Shown here: positions 33,086 through 44,272 of the stretch, in pieces
Position numbering within the stretch: the first letter of the stretch is position 1
Layout of the letters: every line of letters begins with the position of its first letter
Source of the DNA: Carettochelys insculpta
Lineage: Eukaryota; Chordata; Testudines; Carettochelyidae
DNA: 64,000 bases
NCBI RefSeq assembly: GCF_033958435.1
Contig: NC_134161.1
Location: forward strand, 6,820,001 to 6,884,000
Reading direction: 5' to 3'
The notes under the pieces: generated by a model
The model's database searches: none
What the model was told of the DNA's origin: nothing
Seen by the model: only the letters and a program-made list of their open reading frames with translations
Position numbers and translations under genes: made by a program

Positions 33086-33781
33086 GGCTGTGATGCCGTA
33101 GGTCTTGCTTGCTGCTAGGCAGGGCTAGGACGGGTGTCTTCAGCTATCACCTAAGTGAAGTCATAGCTGCTGGCGTGGATATAAGTACATCTCCCGGGTG
33201 CCTAAGCATGAGCAGCAAAAGCAGGGGTGGCCGGCTGGCTTGAGTCTTCTGTTTCCAGCACAGGGACTTTGCAAATGGCCTCCAGGGGCTCGAGGGGGAG
33301 CAGAGCCTGGCTCACAGCTATGAAGCGTGAGAAGCAGATGGGCGCTGACACAAGCCCACCTCCCCTAGCGTGGATGGATGCAAGAGAAGACACATGCTGG
33401 CGGGTCCTGACAGGCAGAAAAGGCACCCAAACTTGCCTGGAAGCAGAGGCACGTGACGAGCCCTGACTCGCACACAGGCTGACATATACTTGGATCCCAA
33501 AGAGCAGACAGGAGCCGACCCGGGCTAACGTGCACAGACGTGCCATTAAGAGAGGACACCTGCACACCTAGTCGTGCACAGCACAGAAAACACGACACTG
33601 AAGCGTGCGCAGGAGCTGATATCAGACAGATGGGCCCTGGCGAGCATGCAAACAATGCCCAGAGACATGCCGTGATGGGCACACGACATGCGAGCTGGGG
33701 TGGGGGGACAGACAAGGACCCAAACACGGTCAGACGTGCCGGAGCAGACAGCTCATAGGCTGACGAGCAGTTCAGAGCCCA
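33086..33781. other. Intergenic
   Basis: Unassigned sequence between the CR1 fragment and the presumed end of the C1QTNF5 transcript. No exon recognised. Confidence 0.5.
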
Positions 33782-33787
33782 TTTATT
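33782..33787 (-). terminator. C1QTNF5: Candidate C1QTNF5 poly(A) signal
   Basis: AATAAA on the minus strand, about 1.1 kb past the C1QTNF5 stop. It is the nearest canonical signal I found, and would give a 3' UTR that contains the CR1 piece at 34170-34318. Confidence 0.5.
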
Positions 33788-34169
33788 GAGGGTTATTGGG
33801 GGAGATCGTACACACACTGAGAGCGATGTCTGGCTGGCATGAAAGCAAGGTGGTCTCTGGACCCGGGGCAGCAGCTGACAGCTTAGGTGAGGTTGGCGGG
33901 TTTGTGCAGCTGAGCTGCCACCTATCTACCAGGGGGCTTCCACTCGCTGGCCCTATGCAAGGTGTGCTCTGGACAGGGCTGGACAGTGCTTGGGGGAGCC
34001 AGGCCATGCAGGGATTGCTGCTTGTGAAGTGGCAGCTCTCAGTGGGAGCAGGGTTTGGGCCATTGTAACTGGCATCACAGGGGGTTTCTCCTTCCCCCCG
34101 GGAGGAAATGGGGATCTGTCCGGATCTTCTTCCCACTTCCTTGCATGGGGCTTTGTCCAGGCCTGAGCA

Positions 34170-34318
34170 TTGAGAATCACAGAATCACAGGGCTGGAAGG
34201 GACCTCAGGAGGTCATGGAGTCCAGCCCCCTGCTTCAAGCAGGATCAACTCCCACTAAGTCATCCCAGACAGGACCTTGTCCAGCCGGGACTTAAAAACC
34301 TCGAGGGCTGGAAGCTAT
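34170..34318 (-). mobile_element. CR1 LINE 3' end, in presumed C1QTNF5 3' UTR
   Basis: Minus strand shows GACCTCCTGAGGTCCCTTCC and the terminal GATTCTGTGATTCTCA, the octamer-like tail typical of CR1. Same orientation as C1QTNF5. Confidence 0.85.
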
Positions 34319-34903
34319 TAATGAGAGTGATAAATGCCCCAGTCAGGGAGGGTGCAGCCCCAGCAGCTGGCTGGGAGGCCAGTCCCCACCCAGCCCTTGG
34401 CTTCTCTGCCGTGATAGGGGGAAAGTGAGCTCCATGGATCCCAGGGATTTTGTGCCCTGAACACTGGCCAGTCTCTCAGGGCTGTGGCGCTCACACGCAG
34501 GGAATCTGCTTCCATACTGAACGGCTATGGCGAGTGACACCCAATAGCTACGTCTCTGCACCTCCTGTGCACAGACAGCAAGGGCCCTGGGGAGCCAAGA
34601 GCCCTGCTGGGCTGAGACTGCCCAGACATCATGCACCAGTGATAATAAGAATAGGTAGCCCTCATGCGGCACTAACTAAGGAATCCTTCCAGCGTCCTGC
34701 CCTGGCGTAGGGAAGCCCTGTTATCCCCACCGTACACAGGAGTGGGAAGCGTCAGAGGAGAAGAACCCAGGAGTCCTGGCTCCCAGCACCACGCTGGACC
34801 CCGATGCCTTTTGGGGCTCCCTCCCCAGGGGGCGTGATGGGGGTGGGCCAAACACCAAGGGGCCTGCGCTGCTCAGTGGCCCTCCCCGCCAGCTGCCAGA
34901 GGC

Positions 34904-35421
34904 TCAGGCGAAGACGGCCGAGTTCTGCCAGTAGGAGTACACCAGGAAGCCAGTGAAGGTACTGTCTGTCTTGATGCTGGAGTAGAAGCCGAAGTAGTCT
35001 CCCACCCCCACCTGCACCCACACCTCATCCTCTGGCTCCAGGCGCACCAGGGCGCCGCCCGAGAGCGAGGTGGGCTTGGGCCAGTTGCCGTAGAACTGGA
35101 AGAAGGAGGCCACCGAGTGGCCGTTCTTCATGATGTCGAACTGCAGGCTGGTGCGGTACACGGTGGCATGGACGGCGAAGTAGTAGACGCCGGGGATCTC
35201 GCAGGTGAACTTGCCGGTGTCGGCGTTGTAGTGGCCCTGCTCGTTGATCAGCACCACGTCAAAGCGGATGGGCTGGTCGGCCAAGGGCGGGGTGCGCGAC
35301 TCCGAGCGCTTGGCGGTGAAGGCTGAGCGGGGTGCCACCGCGCACTCCCCTTGCGCCCCCTTCTCCCCGTTCAGGCCGTTCATGCCGGGGCTGCCGCTGT
35401 CCCCGCGGGGACCTGGCACTC
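34904..35421 (-). CDS. C1QTNF5: C1QTNF5 exon 2 (coding), C1q domain
   Basis: Acceptor CCCCCGCAG precedes GAGTGCCAGG. Encodes the last Gly-X-Y triplets and the whole C1q domain; TGA at 34904-34906. Confidence 0.95.
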
Positions 35422-36183
35422 CTGCGGGGGAGGAGAGAGAACATCGCAGGGGACAGTAGAGGGGCCACTCATAACCCGCTGGCTCGGCCTGGCCTGGCCC
35501 TTTCTGGAGCTGCTTCGCGAGACACCCCTTGCCGCGGGATCAGTGCCCCAGGCTGCATGTCGTGGGTTCCAAACCCAGCAGACAGGGCCTGCTCAGCTGT
35601 ACGGCCTGTCATTTATTCCCCTGTGACCCAGCCGTTTTGCACCTGCCCCTTTGGCATGCTGGCTGGCTGGGTAACCCAACTGGCCCAGCTCACAGAGAAG
35701 GGAGGAGGGGTGCCTGGAAGGTTGCTGGAGGAGAAGTGCAGCTGCTTCACTTCTAGCTACTTGAGCACAATCAAGATGTGATGTGTGCACTTTAACGAGT
35801 TTTCCCGAGGGACACCAGTAACTCGAACGTAAGCCAGCCCCCTGCTTCCCCAGCAGCTGTACTTTTACTCAAGTAACTTTTTGGGTACTTTTCCCACCTC
35901 TGCCTCACAGGGGCCTCCTTCACCAGGAGCTGCACCCCATTCCCAGTGCATTCCCCAGCAGGGAGGTCTCCTTACCAGGCTGTCCAATCTCTCCCTTCTC
36001 TCCTGGCATCCCAGCAGCTCCGTCCCGTCCGTCCCGTCCATCTCTGCCAGGAAGACCCTGGCTTCCGTGGGTACCGGGGGTCCCCGGGATTCCAGGCTGG
36101 CCAGAGCACAGACTGGGGATCTTGTTGTCCTCGATCTGGGTGGCGGTGACGATCAGCCCGAGGAAGAAGAGGAGCTGCTTCAT
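34904..36183 (-). CDS. C1QTNF5: C1QTNF5 (CTRP5), secreted C1q/TNF-related protein, two coding exons
   Basis: Joining 36183-35976 to 35421-34904 gives 241 codons plus a stop (human 243). Order: signal peptide ([16 protein letters not shown]), a short NKIPSLC segment, about 22 Gly-X-Y triplets (residues 28-94) split by the intron within GQPG/VPG, then a globular C1q domain (about 98-241) with the family runs [18 protein letters not shown] and [10 protein letters not shown] and the end SAVFA. The splice is GTAAGG donor to CCCGCAG acceptor and keeps frame. CTRP5 trimers are secreted by the retinal pigment epithelium and other tissues; mutation in the human C1q domain causes late-onset retinal degeneration. 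A CTTCTCAG acceptor at 36192 suggests an upstream 5' UTR exon. Confidence 0.96.
35422..35975 (-). other. C1QTNF5: C1QTNF5 intron
   Basis: 554-bp phase-1 intron, GT...AG. No repeat recognised. Confidence 0.9.
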
Positions 36184-36191
36184 CTCAGCTG
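35976..36191 (-). CDS. C1QTNF5: C1QTNF5 exon 1 (coding), signal peptide and collagen start
   Basis: ATG at 36183-36181. Donor GTAAGG follows CAGCCTG. The eight bases 36184-36191 would be 5' UTR if the CCTTCTCAG acceptor is used. Confidence 0.92.
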
Positions 36192-36499
36192 CTGAGAAGG
36201 GGCTGGGAGTGGAGAGAGCCGTTCTGTCTCCCCAGCCTCCAGCAGGCTGAGAGGGGAAGGAGACAGCTTGGGAGCTCTGGTTAAGGTCTGTGGGCTGTAG
36301 ATTGCCCTCATGCCACGAGACACGCCTGAGGCTGGGGCCCAGAGATGCCGGGTGCAGGACTAGACGGACCAGTGACGTGGTCGAGGGCAGGAGGTATGGC
36401 ACACCGGCCCACAAGCCTGGGCAGCCCAGTCTGCTCCTCGCCAGGTATCTGGGAATGGTGGCTAGACGGGCCAGGTGTGTGCGTGAGAGGGAGTTGTAT

Positions 36500-37495
36500 G
36501 GAGAGTCTTCTGTGAGCCATGGGGTGCATTCATGGTGTGTTGTGAGCTGGATGCGGAGGGCATCATGGGCTGTGGAGTGTGCATGTCTTGGTTTGCGAGG
36601 TGTGTGGGGAGCATCCTGGGGCCTGAGTTGTGGGGTGTGTGGGTGGGTAGCTGAGCTGGGTGGGTTGGGGCTGTGACCTTTGGAGTATATGGCTGTGGGG
36701 TGTGTGCGTGTGTTGTGGGCTGGGGTTGTTAGGTTGTATGTTGTGTGTGGAGGGGATGTCACAGGTTGTGAGCTTTGCGGTGTATTTGTGTTGCGGATGT
36801 GGGTTGTGTTATGGGCTGTGGTTCGTGGGAGATTTTGGGTTGAGTGCGGTGTGGGCTGTGAGCTGGGGGATGTGTTTGTGTTGTGGGTGTGAACTGTGGA
36901 GGGTGGGAGCAGCAGTGGGGCGTGATCTGAGGGGTGTGCAGGTGGGTGTGGGGCATGCTGGGGGCTGTGTGGGGGTGTGTGGGTCGTTTTGGGTTGGGTG
37001 TATTGAGGGCTGTCAGCTGTGGGGCGTGTGAGTGATTGTGGGTTAGGTGTGTTATAGGCTGTGAGCCGTGGAGTGTGTTGGGGTGTGGTGTGTGTGGAGG
37101 TTTGTGAGCTGTTGTGTGTGTGGGTGGGTGTGTGGAGGGCTGTGAGTTGTGGAGTGTGGTGTGTGTGGAGGGCTGTGAGCCGTGGTGTGTGTTGGGGTGT
37201 GGTGTGTGTGGAGGTTTGTGAGCTGTTGTGTGTGTTGGGGTGCGGTGTGTGTGTGTGGGTGTGGTGTGTGGAGGGCTGTGAGCCGTGGAGTGTGTTGGGG
37301 TGTGGTGTGTGTGGAGGTTTGTGAGCTGTTGTGTGTGTTGGGGTGCGGTGTGTGTGGAGGGCTGTGAGTTGTGGAGTGTGGTGTGTGTGGAGGGCTGTGA
37401 GCCGTGGAGTGTGTTGGGGTGTGGTGTGGGTGGGTGGGTGCATGGAGGGCTGTGAGTTGTGGAGTGTGGTGTGGGTGCGTAGAGGGCTGTGCTGA
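36500..37495 (+). repeat. GT/GGG-rich minisatellite
   Basis: About 1 kb of irregular units built from GGAGGGCTGTGAGCCGTGG, GTGTGTTGGGGTGTGG and GGAGGTTTGTGAGCTGTTG, most regular at 37050-37490, where unit pairs alternate in a higher-order pattern. Because units lack TTA/CTA/TCA in most frames, the minus strand stays open in several frames at once and gives false proteins rich in [14 protein letters not shown]. Confidence 0.85.
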
Positions 37496-40109
37496 GGAAC
37501 ACATCTGTGCCCTGCCCTCTTGGGGTCCCTTTGCCTCCCCGCTCCCCCCCGCGCTCTGAGTCCCCAGCTTGCATTTGCTCAGATGCTGGTGACAGCTGTG
37601 CTCCGATGCTCCCCTCTCCGGGGCAGGAGGCCGGGGCCCTTTCTGCCTTACGGGGTGTCCCCAGGGGTTGAATCACCACTCCCAGGGACAGGGGTGCAGG
37701 CGTGAGTTCTACGGGGCCAAAGGATGTGCCCGGCCTTGGGTCAGGCTCTACCAAAGTTTGGGGCCTGGGCTTGCCCCGGCTCTGCCTGTCCCCCCTGTGC
37801 CGTTTTAAAGGCCCCCAGTCTCTCCAATCTGTCCCAGCACCTGCACCCAGCACCCCGACTCCATCCTGGAGCTGACACCCCTCACTGTCCCTCCCACAGC
37901 CTGCACCCCTCCCCTCCCCCACCCAAACTCCCTCCCAGAGCCTTAGGTGGGTGGGGTTGGATGGGGGAGGGGTGCCGATTCTGTTCCCCAAGGCTGTGAT
38001 GTGCGGGAACACCCCCCCCAGCCTCTGCCTGCCTTCCCAGCACAGCCAGAACCCAGCCCGTGGGGCTGCCCCTGCCTGCCAGGCCAGTAACAACCCTGCC
38101 CCCCTGGCTCCTGGTCCTCCAGCAGGGCTGCTCTCCAACTCGCTTTCGCCTGGGCCTCCCTTGCGTTACCCCACACAGGCTTCCCCTGGCCTGGCCCAGA
38201 TGAGCGGGGCTCCCCGGGGAGGGGACTGGGAAGGGGGGCAGGTCTCTCCCCTTTTGGGCTCCTGCCGGCAACTTTCTCCCAGTAAAATGGAAAGAAGGAA
38301 AACAGATCCCGCCGCTGGAATGTGTCACGGCTGCAGCCAGGAGCCAGCTGAGCTCCCGGGCCCAGCCATTGCTCAGGGAAATCCCAGGCCCCTCTGGTGC
38401 CTGTGGCCACACAGCCAGCTTGGTGAGGAGCAGATGGAGCTGGTGAACTTCACTTACTGGGTCTCCCGGCTCTCTTGCTGCGCCTGCTTTCGGTCCCTTT
38501 CTTCTGTGAGCTCTTCCTGTCCACTCCAGCTCCGGCTGTCTTTCCCCCGCCCTTCCCCTCCTTGTCTCTCCTCCCAAGCGCCGAAGGAAATCAGTGATTT
38601 CCAGAGACAGCCAAGAGCTACAAGCCGAGGGGAAAAATATCCCAGTGTCGGAAATGCTGTAACCAGTAGGGGGAGAGATGGAGGTGAAACCCCCCTTAAC
38701 CCGTAGTCCGGCAGGAGCCGCCGAGGGCAATGGCGGAACAGGGAAGCGGAGGGTGAAGGAGGCCACTGGCATCCTCTGCATCAAAGGAGTAGCCATGAAT
38801 GTGTCCGCTCCCGGCACTGGGGAAGTGCAGGCCTGTCTGTGCCGTGGGGAGAGCTCGCCGTGCCAGAGCCGGCCTGCCTCATTTGTGTGGTGATTTCTCT
38901 GGGCGGCGTGGAGCCCAGTGTCAGGGCTGGGGAAAAGAAGGGGAATGCGAGGCCGGCAGAGCCCCACGGCTGTTTGAGGGGAGCACCGGGGTGCCTGGGC
39001 CATGCAGGTGTTTTGCAGAAGGTCTTGGAGGAGAACGCTGGGAGCCAAGCCGCACAGCAGGGGCAGAGTAAAGGGCATGAGGGCTGCTGCGATTCGGTGC
39101 TGGTTAGTGGAGGAATGAGGCACCAACTGTTGCACCCACGGGCCCCACGTGCACCAGACGCTGAGTGTGCCCGTTTGTGCCGAGTGTCATGCCGCACATA
39201 CGAGCAGCAAGCCCACACGGGATACACAAACATGACTGACCAACACCTCTAAAATCACGGGCCCTGCGCACGTACCCACGAACACACGTGCCAGGCAGCC
39301 ATCAGCACGACACGCAGGCTGGTGTCGCACCCTTGCTGGCGCAGCACCCAACGCTCTCCAGTACCGAGTGAAACACAGCGGCCAAAGCCTGGCCGTGCCA
39401 GGGGCCTTGCAAGACCCTTTATGTGGCCTATGTTCGCTTTTCTGTCTTTCAGCTCCTGGGTGGCTGCAGGTTTCTCCTTGGACAGCAAGCGAGCTGGATG
39501 GACAGCAGCAACACTAGGAACCCTGCGACGTGCCTGATCCCCACAGCCTGGAGCTTTCCGCCTGAAGGCTGGCGATAAAGCCCCCATTCCCCTGTCCCTC
39601 CATGGCTTTCGAGTACGCTGTGCTACGGGAGCTGCGGCTGATCCATGAGTGCCTGCAAGCCCCGGGGCTAGGCCACAGCCAGCTCTGCAGAGGGATGTGG
39701 AGAAGCAATGCTGGGAATAGCTGAAATACCAGGGCCACCACGGTGGGGGCGTGTGCAGCTGGTGCAGGAGACAAGGCGCCCGAGGTAAGCCTCTGAAACT
39801 CTTATTTAACTCAGTTCAGCCCTGAGCAGAGCACAAGGGGCTCGTGCCCCAGCTCTGTTTGGCATGAGGATGCAGGAAGGGGTCCCTGGGCCCAGGGGAA
39901 ATTCTTGGGGACACCGACAGGCAGAGGGCTGTGTGCCCTGTGAGTTTGTGACTCTCCTTGGAGCTGCCCCTGGGGGAGATGTCCTCTTCTCCCGGAAGTC
40001 CCACTCCCCTCTGGCAGGAGTTAACCTCAGCGATAGGCTGTGCTGGTCTTGTGCTTTCAGTCATACCCGGGCCCTCACAGCCCTCCTGGAAGGCAGATCA
40101 CCCTCAGCA

Positions 40110-40245
40110 ACCTCGCTTTACAGCTGGGTAGACTGAGGCAGTGGGCTGTTACATGATTTACCCAGCCAGGCTGCGGCAGAGCTGGGCACAGACCCCTGAA
40201 GTCCCAGGCCTGCTCTTGCTCTAACTGCTCGGTAACACTGCCTCC
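40110..40245 (+). repeat. CORE-SINE/MIR-like fragment
   Basis: TTTACAGCTGGGTAGACTGA, then GATTTACCCAGCCAGGCTG, GCACAGACCCCTGAAGTCCC and GCTCTAACTGCTCGGTAAC. Confidence 0.55.
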
Positions 40246-41199
40246 TTTTGGCAGAGGCGAGGGACTCAACGGGCCTTGTCGACTGTTGAGCTCTTAAAGC
40301 AAAAGGCAGCCCCTCTGGGTACCAAGAACACCCAGTGGGGACGGTCCATCTGCCTGATTTCACCAGCCCTGACTCCAGTAACACGCCCTCATGGATCCCG
40401 AGGAGTAAATCAGTGACGAATTCTCTCGCCCCCGCTACTGCCAGCGCAGGGTTTTGCTCTGGTGGGCTTGTTACCCCAGGTGGTTCCTTACTTGGGCTTC
40501 TTCGTGAGCAGTGACTTGAGCACAAAGAGGGTTTGAAAGTGGTGGGAGGGGTGTTTTCGGGATGGACGGTCTCCACACAGGTGCACTTCCGTAGAGTTTT
40601 TGACCCCTCCCATGCTTACTCCCAGTCAGTTCAGAAAACACTCCCCAATTCATGAGCTTTCTGCCCTGCCCCTTGACACACCCCATGCTCCCATTCTTCT
40701 GCCCCGCACCAGAGTATGCTGCAGGTTCCACTCAGGAATCGGCCACCCAGAGGCAACAGAGGGCAATGGAAAGCGCGCAAACGCTACTGGAAATCATGTC
40801 CGTTCTCAGACATCTATTGCTTTAGTATTGGTATTGTCGCTGAAGTGTTGTCGGCAACAGTCCAAGCGCTGCCAAACAAAGAGAGGGGTAGAGCCCCCCT
40901 CTGCCCCACTGTCCTCCCTCGGAAGTGGGACGGGCTGGCTTGGAAAAGCAGCGTGGGGCGGTTTTCTGGCAACAAGGCGCTGTTGCCATGTACACAGGCA
41001 GCTGGAGGTGCTGAGCTGTTGGGGGAGACATGGGCCTATCTCCAGTGCTGTACGGGAGTGGGGGGAGCAGTGATGTTATGAGCTGGGCTGGGCTGGGCCG
41101 GGGGGTCCCCGGGAGGTGAGCTTTAGGCTGGGCAGGCGAAGGCCGGGGAGGGAGAAGCGATACAGTTATAGCTTGGCATCTGGGTGCCTGAGCACCATG

Positions 41200-41690
41200 T
41201 GCTTGGGGTGGTCACGACTCGGTGCCTGGCTGTGTGCTTGTGGCAGGTGTGAGAGGGGCCAGGCTCCCACCTTGGTGGCACGGTTCCCTATTGCAGCACG
41301 CTCATGGGAGAGGGGCCAGGTGCACTCACATCTTGGTACGGGGCTCCCAGGTGCGGCTGCGCACTGGTGAGGTGTGGCGGGGAGCACAGTCATGTCTCCG
41401 TGCCAGGGTTTCCAGGCACTGGGCACTACTGGGCGTGGGGCGGGACGTGGCATGTGGTCATATCTCGGTGCAGGGCTTCCAGGTGCTGCTGAGCACTAGT
41501 GTGTGCGAGGGGGGGAAAGGCAGTGATGTCCTAGTGCCAGAGTTTCCAGGCACCGTGCACCATTGAGGGTGGAATGTGGGCACATCTCCGTGCGGCGCTC
41601 CCAGGTACTGCTGAGCACTAGAGGGGGTGAGATACGGTCACATCTTGGCGCTGGGTTCCCAGGTGCTGTGCACGAGCGGGCGGGAGCCCT
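41200..41690 (+). repeat. Diverged 56-68-bp minisatellite
   Basis: Six to eight units, each with a CACATCTCGGTGC-like start, a CTCCCAGGTGCTG or TTTCCAGGCAC middle and a GAGCACTAG-like end followed by a G-rich tract. Clear unit starts lie near 41325, 41388, 41457, 41522, 41580 and 41637. Divergence between units implies age. Confidence 0.75.
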
Positions 41691-42839
41691 ACTCTGAGCC
41701 TAACTCCTCTGTGTGCTTCTGAGCTGAGATCCCCAGCCGAGCGGGTGGCAGCCCAGGGGTGGTGTTCAGCCAGCCACATTGGCCTGCGAAGCCTCCCAGT
41801 CGACGGGACACCCGCAGGCTGTCTTTGGCCAGGAGAAGCTTGTTTGTGGCTTTGTGGCACAGCCAGCCTCAGTGGCCGGCGGTCAGGAGTCAGGCCAGGA
41901 TTCTTCACCCAGCTGGCAGCTCCAGCCTTCTGCCCTTCCCTGGCTCTGCAGCAGGATCCACCACCCACTTCCTGGGGTTGCTGGAGAGCTCCTCCCACCC
42001 TCTCCAGCTTGGGTGGGGGTCAGAAATCACAGTGAGTGTGGGGAATTCCTCCCCTGTTTTCTCGGTGAGAGGGGCCCAGACCTATGCAGAGCCAGGAAGC
42101 CCTTCCACCCACCCCTGAAATGGGAGGGATTTGGATAGCAAAGGGGACAAGATCTTATCCTCTGGGCTTTCTGATCTTCCCAACAATCTCAGCCCTGCCC
42201 TGCCGAGAGCCATGTCTGCCCCAGAGAGACAAGGGCTCTTATCTCACTCCCTAGCTCCTCGTCCACAGACCCCTTAGGACTCTGTTTCCAGTGGCCCACC
42301 CAGGCCAGGCATAGGACTTTCTGGGTTCTGCTCCTGGCCTGGCCCCTGCAGGCAAATAACACCCCCACCCCGTGCCTCAGTTTCCGCAGTGCTGACATGG
42401 GTGTACAATTGACCTGCCCCCTCAGGAGGCTGTGAGGCCAGCTTAGTCTTTGAAAGGTTGGAGTTGCTGAGTCTTGCAGCTGTTTGTTAGACACACACAG
42501 CCATGCCAAGTGGGACACAGTGCGCTGGGTCTTGCCTTAGCCCATGTGTGTGCACGGTGAGCTAGTTAACACTTCCACTTGTGGACAAGTGGCATTCGGC
42601 CAAGGCAGAAAGACAGCTGTGTGGCGCCGGGCCAGCAAAGCCCCCAGCTGCCCAGGTGAGATGCCACGTTAGAGGCGTGGGTACCAGATGCGTGTGACAC
42701 TGGAGATGGTACTGTTTCTAAGGTGCTTTTTGTTCTTCATCTACCTAGGTCCTTCCATGGCCCTGCATCACTACAGGGCCTGACACTCCCCCGTGTAGCT
42801 GTGGTTTGGCCCTCAGAACACCCAGTGGGTAAGGTAGTA

Positions 42840-42995
42840 GCATTGCCTCCATTTTACAGATGGGGAACTCTGAGTTGTGACAGAATTTTTGTTTTTTTCT
42901 TTTCTCCGAGGCATGTAGGAAGTCTGTGGCAGAGCTGGGGGCTGAACTCCACTCTCCTGAGTCCCAGACCCAGTCCGCAAAAGCAGCCTTCCCCC
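42840..42995 (+). repeat. CORE-SINE/MIR-like fragment
   Basis: TTTTACAGATGGGGAACTCT, GTGGCAGAGCTGGGGGCTGA and CTGAGTCCCAGACCCAGTCC in MIR-like order. Confidence 0.5.
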
Positions 42996-43068
42996 TGCAA
43001 CAGGCCAGGTATTAACACAGCGCTGGGTCTCACCCTGCACCAAGCAGGAGGTGGGCGAGAGGCAATGG

Positions 43069-43546
43069 TGTGACAAAGGGGAGTGTGTGAGAATTTTATT
43101 CCCCCCTGGTTAGGTTGCATGTGTTTCCTGCTGTCCTGTGGTAACCCAAGGTGGGTGCCTCGGTTTCCCTAGGCACGGCCTGAGTGTATAGTGGTGAGAA
43201 GCGTTTTGGTGTAATGATTTCTCTCATGCAGACAATGGCCCTCCCTGTGCTGTGTAACCCAGGTCCCCAGGTGACACCTTTCTTCCCTGGGAAACAGGAC
43301 AAAGGTGGAAGCAGGGGCCTAGCTGGTCGGAATTGGAACTGGGCTGTTGAGTGGGGCAGTCTGGTCTGGCTGGAGAGGGAAGACGGGGGTCCAGGCCCTG
43401 GCTCAGGGACCACCTCGGGGCCCCTCTCCCTGAGATGGATTGTACTGGCGGCTTCTGGTTCCTGTGCTGACAAGTCTGTTATCCGCCGTGTCCCTGTCAC
43501 CCCGTAACCCTCCCTGCTGAGTGAGAATCACCTCTGCCTCCGTGAC
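43069..43546 (+). mobile_element. Solo LTR-like element, copy 1
   Basis: 478 bp from TGTGACAAAGGGG to CTCCGTGACA. Closely similar along its length to 60015-60531: shared runs include GTGACACCTTTCTTCCCTGG, GGGGCAGTCTGGTCTGGCTG and GAGATGGATTGTACTGGCGG. TG...CA ends and two isolated full-length copies suggest solo LTRs of an endogenous retrovirus; no internal coding region is present. No clear target duplication here. Confidence 0.65.
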
Positions 43547-43945
43547 ATTTGGCCACACAGACATCAGGACAAAGAGGGTGGGGACCCTGGGGGGCCCTTA
43601 TGTTGGAGGTGGTGGGTACCGCTCCTGGGTTGAACAGCTCGGCGCTGTCACCTTGCTGCAGGAAGTAGACTGTGGGGGCAGGAGGGTGGGGGGCGCGGCA
43701 GAGAGGGCAGAGGGTCCCCTTCCTCTCTGCTAGGAGTTGTGGGGGTGGGAGATGAGAAGGCGGCACAGGTTGGCTGACCCCAGGGCTGAGGCCAAGGTGC
43801 TGTGGCTGTACAATGGGGGGATCCCAGCCCAGCAGCCCGTGCTGTAGGCCTGCTCTGGCGGCTCTCTCGGGGGACTGTTCAGAGGGGACCCCACGGGGAG
43901 TTAAGGGGCAGCAGTCTCCCAGTGGGTGGTTTCGTCTCCGGCACC

Positions 43946-43951
43946 TTTATT
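43946..43951 (-). terminator. MFRP: MFRP poly(A) signal
   Basis: AATAAA on the minus strand, 67 bp downstream of the MFRP stop codon and followed by GGTGCCGG. It predicts a short MFRP-only 3' UTR. Confidence 0.7.
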
Positions 43952-44017
43952 GGGGGCTGCTGAGCCCCACGGCCTCTCCAGGGGTCGGCCTAGCTCGGAG
44001 GCAGGGCCGCATCCTCC

Positions 44018-44272
44018 TCACCTCGCGCCCCTGGCGCGGCCGCCCCCTCCTGGCTTGAAGCACTCGCCAGGGTCGCTGGAGTCCGGGAGGACGTCGCACT
44101 TGATGGGCCAGTCGAGGCTGAGGAGGCTGAGGGCGGGCTGGCACCGCTGCTGTGCCGTCAGGCACACGGCCCGGCAGGGCTGCAGGACGCCCCCGGCCGG
44201 CGTGCACCAGGGCACAAAGAGGCTGCAGATCAGCAAGCGCAGGTGCTGGTAGCAGGAGAGCCCCATCAGGGT
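44018..44272 (-). CDS. MFRP: MFRP exon 13, frizzled end and stop
   Basis: [31 protein letters not shown] and GECFKP, then [10 protein letters not shown] and TGA (44020-44018). The TGA overlaps a donor-like G/GTGAGG. Confidence 0.93.
   Translation of the reverse strand, partial: TLMGLSCYQHLRLLICSLFVPWCTPAGGVLQPCRAVCLTAQQRCQPALSLLSLDWPIKCDVLPDSSDPGECFKPGGGGRARGAR

Larger units (their letters stand above)
36192..43945. other. Spacer between MFRP and C1QTNF5
   Basis: 7.8 kb holding two minisatellites (36500-37500 and 41200-41690), an LTR-like element (43069-43546), MIR-like pieces near 40120 and 42850, and no recognisable exon. It may contain C1QTNF5 promoter and 5' UTR exons, which cannot be called from sequence alone. 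A GTAAGTGAAG donor-like site on the minus strand near 38453 is unassigned. Confidence 0.6.

Noticed and set aside
35920..37443. 507-codon minus-strand frame ending in C1QTNF5 exon 1
   Set aside because: All but the last 90 codons are minisatellite translation; the true start is the signal-peptide Met at 36183, with a plausible splice acceptor just upstream.
36759..38138. 459-codon minus-strand frame
   Set aside because: Same minisatellite in another frame plus GC-rich flank; no family resemblance.
37882..39135. 417-codon minus-strand frame in the spacer
   Set aside because: Low-complexity GC-rich frame; no domain, signal peptide or splice context recognised.
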